The position numbers were made by a program, and so were the translations under genes. A stretch of 64,000 nt of DNA from Paenibacillus silagei (GTDB lineage Bacteria; Bacillota; Bacilli; Paenibacillales; Paenibacillaceae): NCBI RefSeq assembly GCF_017874735.1, contig NZ_JAGGLV010000026.1, forward strand, positions 1 to 64,000. Direction: 5' to 3'. The notes under the pieces were generated by a model. It worked only from the letters and a program-made list of their open reading frames with translations, did not search any database and was not told the DNA's origin. Shown one piece after another: positions 1-8,216 of the stretch. The stretch's first letter is position 1, and each line of letters starts with the position of its first letter.

Positions 1-95
1 TAGGTAGGTAGGTAGGTAGGTAGGTAGGTAGGTAGGTAGGTAGGTAGGTAGGTAGGTAGGTAGGTAGGTAGGTAGGTAGGTAGGTAGGTAGGTAG
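1..95. repeat. TAGG tetranucleotide tandem repeat
   Basis: About 24 uninterrupted copies of TAGG run from the window edge and stop at the transition to AGAGATAG. The array may extend left of the window. No promoter or gene start is visible within it. Tracts of this length are prone to slippage in replication and to assembly error. It directly precedes a 51-bp repeat array. Confidence 0.95.
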
Positions 96-138
96 AGATA
101 GATTAGTTAGACTAATTAGGTTAGTTTTCGTTTCAGCT

Positions 139-640
139 ACTTTTAGAGCTAATACTCCTTATTTCTGCTTAACGCCCACTTTCGGCCGATTCAGGGGCAT
201 TAGTGCTCTTCATTTCTGCTCAACGCTCACTTTCGGCCGATTCAGGGGCATTAGTGCTCTTCATTTCCGCTCAACGCTCACTTTTAGCAAATTCAGGGGC
301 ACTTATGCCCCTCATTTCCGCTCATCGCTCACTTTCGGCCAATTCAGGGGCATTAGTGCTCTTCATTTCCGCTCATCGCTCACTTTCAGCAAATTCAGGG
401 GCACTTATGCCCCTCATTTCCGCTCATCGCTCACTTTCGGCCACTTCAGGGGCACTTATGCCCCTCATTTCCGCTCATCGCTCACTTTCGGCCACTTCAG
501 GGGCACTTATGCCCCTCGCAACATCCATCCAGCCCACTTCCAACCGCACCAAAGGGATTTTTCCCTCTCATTTCCTCATCTAACCCACTTTCCGCCGCAT
601 CAGAGGGATTTTCCCCTCTCATTTCCTCTTCCTCCCCCAC
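139..640 (+). repeat. 51-bp tandem repeat array, locus 1 (about 10 units)
   Basis: The anchor TTCAGG recurs at 190, 241, 292, 343, 394, 445 and 496, exactly 51 bp apart. Diverged units flank these at about 139, 550 and 601. Each unit carries a hairpin core such as AGGGGCA-CTTA-TGCCCCT followed by CATTTCCGCTC. Because 51 is 17 codons, the array stays open in frame and gives a fake repeat protein; there is no ribosome binding site and I do not call a gene. The same family occurs near 31.7-32.1 kb and 40.4-40.7 kb in the same orientation. Confidence 0.9.
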
Positions 641-653
641 TCCTCCACAACGC

Positions 654-698
654 AAAAAAAGCCCCTCCAACCGCCGCATTGTGCAGGTTGGAGGGGCT
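654..698 (-). terminator. Rho-independent terminator
   Basis: Read on the minus strand, AGCCCCTCCAACC pairs with GGTTGGAGGGGCT and is followed by a run of seven T. It lies downstream of the abfA / Cys-rich protein unit and would end that transcript before the repeat array. Confidence 0.9.
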
Positions 699-781
699 AT
701 CGGTGATCAATTTGTCTCTTCTGGCAAGAATCGCTCCTAGCCTATCTTTTCGCATGGCCCCTTGCCGTCAGGCGTTCGCCG

Positions 782-1057
782 TCATTCCGCCACCGGCTGC
801 CACTTGCCGCCGCCCGGCAGCGGACAGCTGCGGGCCTTCAGCCGGGCCACAACAGGAATGATACAGCCGCAGGCGGTACAGGTTACGCCATCCTGCAGCT
901 TGGGGCAAGCCCCGCAAAGCGCAAGCCGCTCGGCATAGACCTCGTCTGAAGCGGTATTGCCGGGGTTGAACATGGAGGACGCCAGAATGCGGGCAATCTG
1001 TGCTTCCGTGACCTTGTACTCCTCCCGGCATCCTTTGCAGGCTGAAGTGGTTGTCAT
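782..1057 (-). CDS. Small Cys-rich protein (DUF6171-like)
   Basis: A 91-residue cytoplasmic protein with a CKGC pair near residue 8, a CGACP pair near 48 and a CTACGC pair near 61. The spacing suggests bound zinc or a small metal site. It resembles the uncharacterised DUF6171 family of Firmicutes; that assignment is from memory of the pattern. The start is an ATG with AAGGAGAG six to seven bases upstream. It begins only 12 bases after the abfA stop, so it is probably co-transcribed with abfA and ends at the strong terminator near 676. No function is known to me, and a role in arabinan metabolism would be only a guess from position. Confidence 0.75.
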   Translation of the reverse strand: MTTTSACKGCREEYKVTEAQIARILASSMFNPGNTASDEVYAERLALCGACPKLQDGVTCTACGCIIPVVARLKARSCPLPGGGKWQPVAE

Positions 1058-1069
1058 GCGGTTCTCTCC

Positions 1070-2563
1070 TTAGGCTTGCGGAGTGATGGCCAGTACCGTT
1101 ACCGACATTGGCGGCAGCTCTACAGTCAGCGTATCCCCTTCAAGCTTGAAGGCGCTGAATGCCTGCGGTGTTACAGCCTCCGGCTGCTCAAAGCTATTGT
1201 GGGCATCGATGGAAGCTCCGGCCAGCGTCGTTCCGCTTACGGATGCTTGACCAGCCAATCCGCGCAGGGCAAGCGGTAACACAGCCGATGACGCGTGATT
1301 CAGGTTACACAGGCTGACATGAATGATGCCCTCAGCATTGACTGAAGCCGAAGCAGATACTTCAGGAATCTCTACGCCCTCGTAGCTGTATACCGGGCTG
1401 TCTACAGTCAGCTCCAGCAGTTCTGCATCCTGATGTACTTTGTACATGTTAAATACATGGTAAGTAGGAGTCAGGAGCATTTTCTCGCCTTCGGTCAGAA
1501 TAACTGCCTGCAGCACGTTCACGGTCTGGGCAATGTTCGCCATCCGTACACGGTCACTATGCTTGTGGAAAATATTCAGCGTCAAGCCGGCCACCAGCGC
1601 ATCGCGGATCGTGTTCTGCTGGTAGAGGAAGCCCGGGTTTGTACCCGGCTCAACATCATACCAGGTGCCCCACTCGTCAACGATCAGGCCCACTCTTTTC
1701 TCCGGATCGTATTTGTCCATGATGGCGATATGGCGGGTAACCAGCTCATCCATGAATAGTGCCTTCTTCAACGTTGTGAAGTATTCGTCTGTTCCGAAGC
1801 CTGTAGCCGCGCCCTTATGATTCCAGTCCGAAGTAGGCAGGGTGTAATAGTGCAGGGTAATTGAATCCATGAAGCGGGTAGCTTCACGCATCAGGACTTC
1901 CGTCCAGTTATAATCATCCGCATTCGCCCCGCAGGCGATCCGGTGGATCTTATTGTCACCATAGTTACGTACATACGTCTGATATTGGCGGTACAGATCA
2001 GCATAGAACTCAGGACGCATGTTACCGCCACAGCCCCAGTTCTCGTTGCCCACGCCGAAATACTTAACGCTCCAGGCATCTTCCTGGCCGTTCTTCTGAC
2101 GCAGCTCAGCCATTGGCGAGACTCCATTAAACGTCAGATATTCCACCCACTCGGACATCTCTTGAACAGTTCCGCTACCTACGTTACCGTTGATGTACGG
2201 CTCGCAGCCCAGCATCTCGCAGAGGAGCATGAATTCATGCGTACCGAAATGGTTGTTCTCTACCGCGCCGCCCCAGTGTGTGTTGATCATCCGCTTGCGC
2301 TCTTCGCTCGGGCCGATACCGTCCTTCCAGTGGTATTCATCGGCGAAGCAGCCGCCCGGCCAGCGCAATACCGGAATTTTCATTTCTTTAAGCGCTTCCA
2401 CTACGTCGTTGCGGATACCCTTGGTGTTCGGAATAGGGGAATCTTCGCCCACCCAGATACCTTCATAGATACAGCGTCCAAGATGCTCAGCGAAATGTCC
2501 GTAGATGTTGCGGTCAATCTTACCTTTGCGGATGTCGGTGTTCAGTACAATGCGTTCTGCCAT
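1070..2563 (-). CDS. abfA: Alpha-L-arabinofuranosidase, GH51
   Basis: A 497-residue intracellular enzyme that removes terminal alpha-L-arabinofuranosyl groups from arabinan and arabinoxylan oligosaccharides. It has no signal peptide. The family acid/base Glu lies in GVGNENWG (E174) and the nucleophile in LIVDEWGTW (E297), in a TIM barrel followed by a C-terminal beta domain. Length matches Bacillus AbfA/Abf2 and Geobacillus T-6. The start is an ATG with GAGGAG about 12 bases upstream. A good sigma-A promoter and a nested inverted repeat (a candidate operator) lie just upstream. A small Cys-rich protein follows in the same transcription unit. The xylose uptake genes at 32-40 kb would handle another sugar from the same polymers. 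Confidence 0.95.
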   Translation of the reverse strand: MAERIVLNTDIRKGKIDRNIYGHFAEHLGRCIYEGIWVGEDSPIPNTKGIRNDVVEALKEMKIPVLRWPGGCFADEYHWKDGIGPSEERKRMINTHWGGAVENNHFGTHEFMLLCEMLGCEPYINGNVGSGTVQEMSEWVEYLTFNGVSPMAELRQKNGQEDAWSVKYFGVGNENWGCGGNMRPEFYADLYRQYQTYVRNYGDNKIHRIACGANADDYNWTEVLMREATRFMDSITLHYYTLPTSDWNHKGAATGFGTDEYFTTLKKALFMDELVTRHIAIMDKYDPEKRVGLIVDEWGTWYDVEPGTNPGFLYQQNTIRDALVAGLTLNIFHKHSDRVRMANIAQTVNVLQAVILTEGEKMLLTPTYHVFNMYKVHQDAELLELTVDSPVYSYEGVEIPEVSASASVNAEGIIHVSLCNLNHASSAVLPLALRGLAGQASVSGTTLAGASIDAHNSFEQPEAVTPQAFSAFKLEGDTLTVELPPMSVTVLAITPQA

Positions 2564-2586
2564 GGGAAGTTAACGCTCCTCTTTAG

Positions 2587-2624
2587 GTTAATATATTTGT
2601 TAATCATTTAACACTTATATTAAC
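2587..2624. promoter_or_regulatory. Nested inverted repeat, candidate abfA operator
   Basis: An outer pair GTTAATAT (2587-2594) / ATATTAAC (2617-2624) encloses an inner palindrome GTTAATCATTTAAC (2599-2612). It covers the transcription start expected from the abfA promoter, which is a typical repressor position. It does not match the B. subtilis AraR operator as I know it, so the regulator is unknown. Confidence 0.55.
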
Positions 2625-2654
2625 ATTATAATCAAGCTTCCTCCGGTTCGTCAA
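2625..2654 (-). promoter_or_regulatory. Sigma-A promoter of abfA
   Basis: On the minus strand, TTGACG (2654-2649) is separated by 18 bases from a perfect TATAAT (2630-2625). Transcription would start near 2618, giving a leader of about 55 bases before the abfA ATG at 2563. Confidence 0.75.
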
Positions 2655-2689
2655 TCTTTATCTTAACCGCATATCTCTCACTCCCGCAT

Positions 2690-2717
2690 TTCACTTCCCC
2701 GCCAAAAATGATATTAT
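2690..2717 (+). promoter_or_regulatory. Possible sigma-A promoter of the deformylase gene
   Basis: TTCACT (2690-2695) and TATTAT (2712-2717) are 16 bases apart, with the start codon at 2751. The -35 box is a partial match. It is back to back with the abfA promoter. Confidence 0.4.
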
Positions 2718-2750
2718 GGACACACAAATACAGCATAATTGGAGAGTATG

Positions 2751-3164
2751 ATGATTAGACCTATCAATAAAGATATATCGCTTCTTAGCCAGAAATCTGC
2801 GCCGGCCACGGAAAAGGATCTGCCCGTGTTAATGGATCTTGTGGAGACCCTGAACGCCAACTCCGACCGGTGCGTCGGCATGGCTGCGGACATGATTGGC
2901 GTCAACAAACGCATCATCGTCATCCGCGTGGAGCAGCAATTAGCCCTTTCGATGATCAATCCGGTGATCGTCAAGCGTGCCCGTCCTTATGACACTGAGG
3001 AAGGCTGCCTGTCGCTCGAAGGCGTACGTCCTGCGAAACGATACGACTATATTGAGGTAGAGTACCTCGATTATAATTTTAAAAAGCACCGGGATAGCTT
3101 TACCGGATTTACGGCGCAGGTTATCCAGCATGAGGTGGATCACTGCGAAGGTATTGTCATTTGA
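2751..3164 (+). CDS. Peptide deformylase, short atypical type
   Basis: A 137-residue protein of the deformylase family, which removes the formyl group from nascent N-terminal methionine. The metal ligands are intact: Cys in EEGCLSLEG (C86) and the HEVDH motif (H127, H131) with catalytic E128. Motif I reads GMAADMIG (43-50) where classical enzymes have GxxAxQ(I/V)G, so the conserved oxyanion-hole Gln is replaced by Met. This short form ending right after the metal motif is also found in Clostridia as I recall. I chose the second ATG at 2751 because GGAG is six bases upstream; 2748 is possible. The stop overlaps the next gene. Activity as a housekeeping deformylase is doubtful, and another copy is expected elsewhere. 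Confidence 0.85.
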   Translation: MIRPINKDISLLSQKSAPATEKDLPVLMDLVETLNANSDRCVGMAADMIGVNKRIIVIRVEQQLALSMINPVIVKRARPYDTEEGCLSLEGVRPAKRYDYIEVEYLDYNFKKHRDSFTGFTAQVIQHEVDHCEGIVI

Positions 3165-4138
3165 GCCGGGACCTGAGAGCGATAACCTTCAGCAAAACGG
3201 CCGCCGAGCAAATTCTGAGGAATGAGACCGATACCCGTACGCTTTTGTCAGAATATCCGGAGTACAAAGAAGAGGTTCTGCTTGAGATCAATGCCCTATC
3301 GAGCCAAAAACGCGCCAACCTGATCCATAATCTGCTCGCCAGCTATACCAGCAGCGCCAAAATAGCGAAGAGCAAAATTTTCAAAAGCGGCTTTAATCAA
3401 ACCACTATCAACGCTTTTCTTCCTAATATTATTAAAGCCCGCTTTGCCATTTATCTAATCGAACAGCTGCAATTAGCGGTGTCCGCCGAATCAGCCTCCG
3501 GGCCTGTCCGGTTCAATCTCTGGGACGGTTATATTCTGCAGAAGCTCCTGTTCAAGGAAAAGCTTGTACGAAAGCCTGTATCGCTCCCCCTGTTCCGGGT
3601 ATGCTGGAAGCTGATTATCCGCCCCAAAGTGCTGATGCCGCTTGTCAACAAACAAGGGATCTACTGCTTCTATTCCCGTACGTTAATCAAGCGCTTGTCC
3701 GCTCTGATCGGAGACAAGGCATGCCTGGAGATCGGTGCGGGTGACGGTACCTTGACGAGATTCCTTAACGATAACGGCACGGCCTGCCAGGCAACCGATG
3801 ATTATAGCTGGGCGCATTATATCACCTACCCGGAATTTGTGGAAAAAGCCGATGCCAAAGCCGCCCTGAGCAAATACGCTCCTAAGGTTGTACTTTGTTC
3901 CTGGCCGGTGCCCGGCAACCCGTACGAGAAGCATGTTTTTAATACGGAATCTGTGGAGCTGTATATTGTAATCGGCACAAGAGATCCGGCGATCACCGGT
4001 GACTTCGACGCGTATAATAAGGCTAAGCATTTCAGCATGGAGCTGAATGAGGAATTATCCCGCCTGCTTGTGCCGCCCTCTGAGGATAATGCGGTTTATC
4101 TCTTCACACGCAAACGAGACAGTACACACTCACGATAG
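3161..4138 (+). CDS. SAM-dependent methyltransferase-like protein
   Basis: A 325-residue protein with a class I methyltransferase glycine motif, CLEIGAGDGTLT, near residues 185-196, and a following acidic ATDDYSW segment that fits SAM ribose binding. The N-terminal 180 residues are helical and basic with no family I recognise. The TTG start overlaps the deformylase stop (TTGA), with GAAGG nine bases upstream, so translation is probably coupled. The substrate is unknown. A terminator hairpin overlaps the last codons. Confidence 0.7.
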   Translation: MSRDLRAITFSKTAAEQILRNETDTRTLLSEYPEYKEEVLLEINALSSQKRANLIHNLLASYTSSAKIAKSKIFKSGFNQTTINAFLPNIIKARFAIYLIEQLQLAVSAESASGPVRFNLWDGYILQKLLFKEKLVRKPVSLPLFRVCWKLIIRPKVLMPLVNKQGIYCFYSRTLIKRLSALIGDKACLEIGAGDGTLTRFLNDNGTACQATDDYSWAHYITYPEFVEKADAKAALSKYAPKVVLCSWPVPGNPYEKHVFNTESVELYIVIGTRDPAITGDFDAYNKAKHFSMELNEELSRLLVPPSEDNAVYLFTRKRDSTHSR

Positions 4139-4160
4139 GTGAGTATTTACTGTCTTGTTT
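4118..4160 (+). terminator. Terminator overlapping the methyltransferase stop
   Basis: GACAGTA and ACTCAC pair with GTGAGT and TACTGTC across a short loop containing the TAG stop, followed by TTGTTTGG. It separates this unit from the convergent exonuclease gene. Confidence 0.65.
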
Positions 4161-4181
4161 GGTTTGCTGTCTATTTGGGCC

Positions 4182-5123
4182 TCAGCCCAGATCTCCCAGC
4201 TCAATCTGCACGATCCCCCGGTCATCCCGCACCTCGGCGATTCCGCCGATCAGATGCATCAGGCTGCCGAACTCCAGCTCCTGGAACTTGCGTGTCGCCG
4301 TATCCCGCTGCAGCTCCCAGAGACATTCGGCCAGCTCGCAGACTACAGGCACATCACAGCGGATCTCCGCCAGCTCGCGGGAGAGATGCAGCATGTCGAG
4401 ATCCGCTTCAATCTTGGCGCGTACGCCCTTGGGCAGCAGATGCAGGTTCTCAATGACCCCTTCTACCGTGCCGTATTCGGTCAGCAGCTTGGTGGCGGTC
4501 TTCTCGCCTATGCCCTTCACGCCCGGATAATTATCGCTGGTGTCGCCCATGAAGCCCTTCAGGTCGATCACCTGCGCAGGAGTGAGGCCCCGTTCTGCCA
4601 ATAGCTCAGCCGGATCATACACTTTATAGTTAGAGCGGCCTTTTTTCATAATCACGACCTTGACGCTGTCATTCACCAACTGGAGCATGTCGTGATCCCC
4701 CGTCAGAATATAGACCTCCGACTCCCCGCTGTAGCACGAAGCCAGTGTACCGATGCAGTCATCTGCCTCGTATCCGACCAGCCCGATATTCGGCACGCCC
4801 AGCTCTGCCACAACCTCCTTCACGAGGTCGAACTGCGGGATCAGCTCCAGCGGCGCGTCAATCCGGTTCGATTTGTAGCCTTCGTACTTCTCCGAGCGGA
4901 ACGTGCCCTTGCCCATATCCCAGCAGCAGACCACATGCGAAGGCTCAAACGTACTCACTGCATCGAAAAAATACTGCAAAAATCCATACACCGCATTCGT
5001 CGGCAGTCCGGCGCGGGTCTTGCGGATATATCCACCATAAGAGGTAGCATAAAAAGCGCGGAACAGCAGAGCCATTCCATCGACGATCATGACCCGGCCC
5101 TTCATTTCTGTTGCTGTGCTCAT
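4182..5123 (-). CDS. ypcP: 5'-3' exonuclease (YpcP/FEN-like)
   Basis: A 313-residue stand-alone homologue of the 5' nuclease domain of DNA polymerase I, acting on flaps and Okazaki-fragment RNA primers. The PIN-like core starts with MIVDGMALLFRAFY and carries the metal-binding acids in VCCWDMG, GYEADDCIGT and TGDHDMLQL. The helix-3-turn signature GVKGIGEKTA follows. Length matches B. subtilis YpcP. AAGGAGAGG stands six bases before the ATG. The downstream end faces the methyltransferase unit convergently. Confidence 0.92.
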   Translation of the reverse strand: MSTATEMKGRVMIVDGMALLFRAFYATSYGGYIRKTRAGLPTNAVYGFLQYFFDAVSTFEPSHVVCCWDMGKGTFRSEKYEGYKSNRIDAPLELIPQFDLVKEVVAELGVPNIGLVGYEADDCIGTLASCYSGESEVYILTGDHDMLQLVNDSVKVVIMKKGRSNYKVYDPAELLAERGLTPAQVIDLKGFMGDTSDNYPGVKGIGEKTATKLLTEYGTVEGVIENLHLLPKGVRAKIEADLDMLHLSRELAEIRCDVPVVCELAECLWELQRDTATRKFQELEFGSLMHLIGGIAEVRDDRGIVQIELGDLG

Positions 5124-5150
5124 GTGTAACCTCTCCTTGTATTCCTTAAT

Positions 5151-5516
5151 TTAGGCGTTGCTCCAAGCTTCGGCGTACTGGTCTTCCTTGTAGCCTACAG
5201 TAACCTTCTTGCCGTCAGTGACTACCGGACGCTTAATCAGCATTCCATGTGCAGACAGCAGTGCAAGCTGCTCGTCTTCGCTTAAGTCTGCAAGCTTATC
5301 CTTCAGGCCAAGCTCCCGGTAGACCTCACCACTCGTATTAAAAAACTTCTTCAGCGGCAGGCCGCTGTGCTTCACCAGCATGCGCAGCTCCTCCACAGTT
5401 GGCGGCTGCTCTGCGATATGCTGCAGCTCCAGCTCATGCCCCGCTTCCTTCAGCCATTTCACTGCGCTGCGGCAGGTGCTGCATTTCGGATATTGATACA
5501 CCTTCAAGTCACTCAT
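5151..5516 (-). CDS. ArsC/Spx-family thioredoxin-fold protein (YusI-like)
   Basis: A 121-residue ArsC-like fold protein with a CSTC redox pair (C12, C15) in YPKCSTCRSAVKW, and the family RPVV motif near residue 100. It is the small ArsC/Spx type often annotated as arsenate reductase family protein. It lacks the surroundings of an ars operon, and Spx and MgsR share this fold, so neither arsenate reduction nor RNA polymerase binding can be claimed. It resembles B. subtilis YusI in size. The ATG has AAGGAG six bases upstream, and the exonuclease gene follows 27 bases later. Confidence 0.8.
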   Translation of the reverse strand: MSDLKVYQYPKCSTCRSAVKWLKEAGHELELQHIAEQPPTVEELRMLVKHSGLPLKKFFNTSGEVYRELGLKDKLADLSEDEQLALLSAHGMLIKRPVVTDGKKVTVGYKEDQYAEAWSNA

Positions 5517-5611
5517 CAGCTTCTCCTTCTATATATAAAATATAAAGTGCATATAAATTGCTGCCCGCTGCGGCAGCTGACAGCTGCGGCCAGAACATGT
5601 CCAGCGCTTAC

Positions 5612-6733
5612 TTACCGCGCCGACTGCCGAAGCTTCTCCTGCAGCAGCGCCATATCCGGCGGCAGCGGAGCCTCGAACACCAGCTCGGCATGCGTCACCG
5701 GATGCCGGAAGGCCAGCCGCACCGCATGCAGCGCCTGGCGCGGAATGGCCGCGTCCAGCTCCGCGATCTGCGCGAGCCGGGCGGCTTCGTCCGGCGACAG
5801 CGCCGCGCCGTCTGCGGTCACCGCCAGCTCTTGCACCTGTTGCTCCTCGCCGTCTGCGGTCACCGCCAGCTCTTCACCCGGCGCCGACGCCGACCGCTCT
5901 CGCCGCTCCTCGCCCGGCGCTGACGCCTCCGCCCGGCCGCCAGCCGCCTGCCCATACAGCGGGTGACGGTACATCCCGTCACCGATCAGCGGGCAGCCGA
6001 CCGACCCCATATGCACCCGGATCTGGTGGGTGCGCCCGCTCTCCAGCTTCAGCTCGACGCGTGAAGCGGCGCTGCCATAGACCTCCTTGACCTCATACCG
6101 GGTCAAGGAGGGATAGCCATCCGGCGTCACAATCCGCCGGTGCGGCTCCAGCGGGTCGCGGTCGATCGGACCGTCGATATCGCCGCTGGGCAGAGCAGGC
6201 ACGCCGTGCACGAACGCGGTATACCGCTTGTCCACCGTTCCGGCAATCATCTGCTCGGAGATGTGCTGGTGGCTGTAAGGGTTTTTGGCAATCACCAGCA
6301 CCCCGGAGGTCTCCTGGTCCAGCCTGTGTACGGGGCGGAAGCGGACCCGCTCGCCCTTCTCTGCCCAGTAATGAACCACACCATTCGCCAGGGTCTCGGT
6401 ATAATGGCCGTGGGTCGGATGGACAATCATTCCTGCGGCCTTGCTTACCACAAGCAGATGCCCGTCCTCATACAGAATCTCGAAGGGAATCGGCTGCGGC
6501 AAAATATCCTCTGACGTCTCCTCCTCCATCCGGATCTGGACCTGATCGCCGCTGCTGACCTTGACGCTGATATAGACACGCTCTCCGTTCAGGGTAATGC
6601 CGAGGTCCGTCATTTTGAGCCGGGAGAGCAGCTTGCGGGAGACTTCCATCCTCTTTTGCAGGATGGTTTTGAGCAGCCAGCCGTCCTCGGACGGCGGCAC
6701 GATATAGGAGATGGGGGGATAATAGCTGGTCAT
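5612..6733 (-). CDS. RluA-family pseudouridine synthase with internal insertion
   Basis: A 373-residue enzyme that isomerises uridine to pseudouridine in rRNA or tRNA. An N-terminal S4-like segment (about 10-70) is followed by the catalytic domain with Asp139 in VHRLDQETSG and the conserved RTHQIRVH motif near 234-241. Between YRHPLYGQ (about 261) and RQALHAVRL (about 332), where homologues have a short loop, there is an insertion of about 65 residues rich in Ala, Glu and Gly. It includes a 14-residue duplication (ELAVTADG twice, a 42-bp repeat at 5807 and 5849). The start overlaps the stop of the adenosyltransferase gene (ATGA), so the two are coupled. The substrate base is unknown. Confidence 0.88.
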   Translation of the reverse strand: MTSYYPPISYIVPPSEDGWLLKTILQKRMEVSRKLLSRLKMTDLGITLNGERVYISVKVSSGDQVQIRMEEETSEDILPQPIPFEILYEDGHLLVVSKAAGMIVHPTHGHYTETLANGVVHYWAEKGERVRFRPVHRLDQETSGVLVIAKNPYSHQHISEQMIAGTVDKRYTAFVHGVPALPSGDIDGPIDRDPLEPHRRIVTPDGYPSLTRYEVKEVYGSAASRVELKLESGRTHQIRVHMGSVGCPLIGDGMYRHPLYGQAAGGRAEASAPGEERRERSASAPGEELAVTADGEEQQVQELAVTADGAALSPDEAARLAQIAELDAAIPRQALHAVRLAFRHPVTHAELVFEAPLPPDMALLQEKLRQSAR

Positions 6734-7296
6734 TTGTTCCGGAACACCTTTTTGCTGCGCAGATATTCTACTTCAGCAATCTCCAGCCGGGTATTGGCGG
6801 CACGGGCCAGAGCGAAGAAATAGTCGGACAGCCGGTTCAGATAGATTACCGCCTCCGGGTTAATCTCAGCACTGCGGCCCAGCGTCACTGCCCGGCGCTC
6901 GGCCCGGCGGCACACCGTCCGGCAGACGTGCAGCACCGAGGACAGCTGGCTTCCGCCGGGCAGGATGAAGCGCTCCAGCACCGGATTCTCGGCCTGAAGC
7001 GCATCGATCCAGCCTTCCAGGCGGGTGGCCATCTCGCTTTTCACCTTATAGCGGTTCTCACTCAGCTTCACGAACGCCAGATCCGATCCGCAGTCAAACA
7101 GCTCGTGCTGAATCTCCAGCAGCTGCTCGCGGACATCTAGAAACCGCTCGTCTTCCATCAGGCTCCGTGCCTGGCCAACGAAGCAGTTCAGCTCGTCAAT
7201 GGTGCCGTAAGCCTCGACGCGGACATCGTCCTTGCCTACCCGGCCGCCAATAACCGAGGTCTCGCCCTTATCCCCCGTACGCGTATAGATCGCCAT
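6730..7296 (-). CDS. Cob(I)alamin adenosyltransferase, PduO type
   Basis: A 188-residue ATP:cob(I)alamin adenosyltransferase that makes adenosylcobalamin. The N-terminal ATP-binding signature YTRTGDKGETSVIGG, the AYGTIDELNCFVG motif and the C-terminal RTVCRRAERRAV and YLNRLSDYFFALAR segments are all present. B. subtilis YvqK is the nearest well-known relative. AGGAGGG lies seven bases before the ATG. Its stop overlaps the pseudouridine synthase start. No cobalamin riboswitch is visible upstream. Confidence 0.93.
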   Translation of the reverse strand: MAIYTRTGDKGETSVIGGRVGKDDVRVEAYGTIDELNCFVGQARSLMEDERFLDVREQLLEIQHELFDCGSDLAFVKLSENRYKVKSEMATRLEGWIDALQAENPVLERFILPGGSQLSSVLHVCRTVCRRAERRAVTLGRSAEINPEAVIYLNRLSDYFFALARAANTRLEIAEVEYLRSKKVFRNK

Positions 7297-7436
7297 GATA
7301 CTTCCCTCCTAAGTTGCAAATCACATAATAACAGTGTAATCGTTCTTAGGTAGGGTGGCAAACAAAGATCAACTTTTCCGCTATGTAAATAACTCCCTTA
7401 AGAGGAAGCCTTAATTGTCCTTCTGTTCAACCTGCC

Positions 7437-8216
7437 TCAAGGCTTACGAAAGGTAATGCAATACATCAGGCCCTTGCACACTTCCTTGTACTCTACCTCC
7501 AGCATCTCCGGCGGAATCAGCCCAAGCATCTCCGGCATGTCCGCTCCCTCTGCAAAATATCCCTTAACCACTGGCACCTTCCCGTACGTTCCCTTCACCA
7601 GCTTCTGCGTTTCATCGGCAATCATCAGCCTTGTGCCCGGCTTCGCCACCCGGATCATCTCCAGTACCGCAGCATGCGGATCGCTGAAACAGTTGATTCC
7701 GCCGACATGGTACACGCAGTCAAAGCTGTTGTCCTGAAAAGGCAGCCTCTCAGCAGTCCCTTGGAACAGATGTGCCTCCAGCTTCCACCGCCGCAGATTG
7801 CGCACCGCCTGCTTCAGCATTCCGCTGGAAATATCCAGCCCGTACAGCTCGGACTGCGCGTTCTCGGCCTTCATGTTAAGGTACGGGAAATTATCGCCGC
7901 TGCCCACCGAGGTCTCCAGCACACGCTGACCGCCGCGCAGCTCAAGCGCAGACAGGAACTGCTCTCTATAGCTGCGTTCTCCGCCGAACTTCAGCGCGAA
8001 ATACAGCTTGTTGGACAGCCGGTAGAAACGGGCAATCCGGTTGTACAGCTCCAGGTACTTCCGGTTACTGCCTGCGGCATCCGCTTCCTCCATAAAAGCC
8101 AAATACCCGTGCTTCCACGGATATTGCCGTCCATTCGCCGGATTGACCGCCCCCGTACCCTCCAGCTTAAGCTCTTCATATGTATTCGGGTCCCTCAACA
8201 GCTGATCATGCAGCAT
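7437..8216 (-). CDS. Class I SAM-dependent methyltransferase
   Basis: A 259-residue protein with a UbiE-like methyltransferase domain. Motif I reads VLETSVGSGDNFPYL near residue 100, with LYGLDISSGML as the ribose-binding acidic strand and FDCVYHVGGINCF as motif IV. The first 35 residues (MLHDQLLRDPNTYEEL) resemble the Trm112-like leader of other bacterial methyltransferases but without zinc cysteines. The ATG has GAGGA about nine bases upstream. It stands alone, 140 bp upstream of pduO. The substrate is not known. Confidence 0.8.
   Translation of the reverse strand: MLHDQLLRDPNTYEELKLEGTGAVNPANGRQYPWKHGYLAFMEEADAAGSNRKYLELYNRIARFYRLSNKLYFALKFGGERSYREQFLSALELRGGQRVLETSVGSGDNFPYLNMKAENAQSELYGLDISSGMLKQAVRNLRRWKLEAHLFQGTAERLPFQDNSFDCVYHVGGINCFSDPHAAVLEMIRVAKPGTRLMIADETQKLVKGTYGKVPVVKGYFAEGADMPEMLGLIPPEMLEVEYKEVCKGLMYCITFRKP

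Noticed and set aside
203-583. Repeat protein with a 17-residue unit on the + strand
   Set aside because: The frame is open only because 51 bp is 17 codons; there is no ribosome binding site or signal. The same holds for the frames in 31711-32253.
139-640. Possible CRISPR array
   Set aside because: Whole units repeat in tandem with no unique spacers, the period is fixed at 51 bp and no cas gene is near.
5151-5516. Arsenate reductase of an ars operon
   Set aside because: No arsenic genes nearby and only the N-terminal CxxC pair of the Spx/ArsC-like branch is present.
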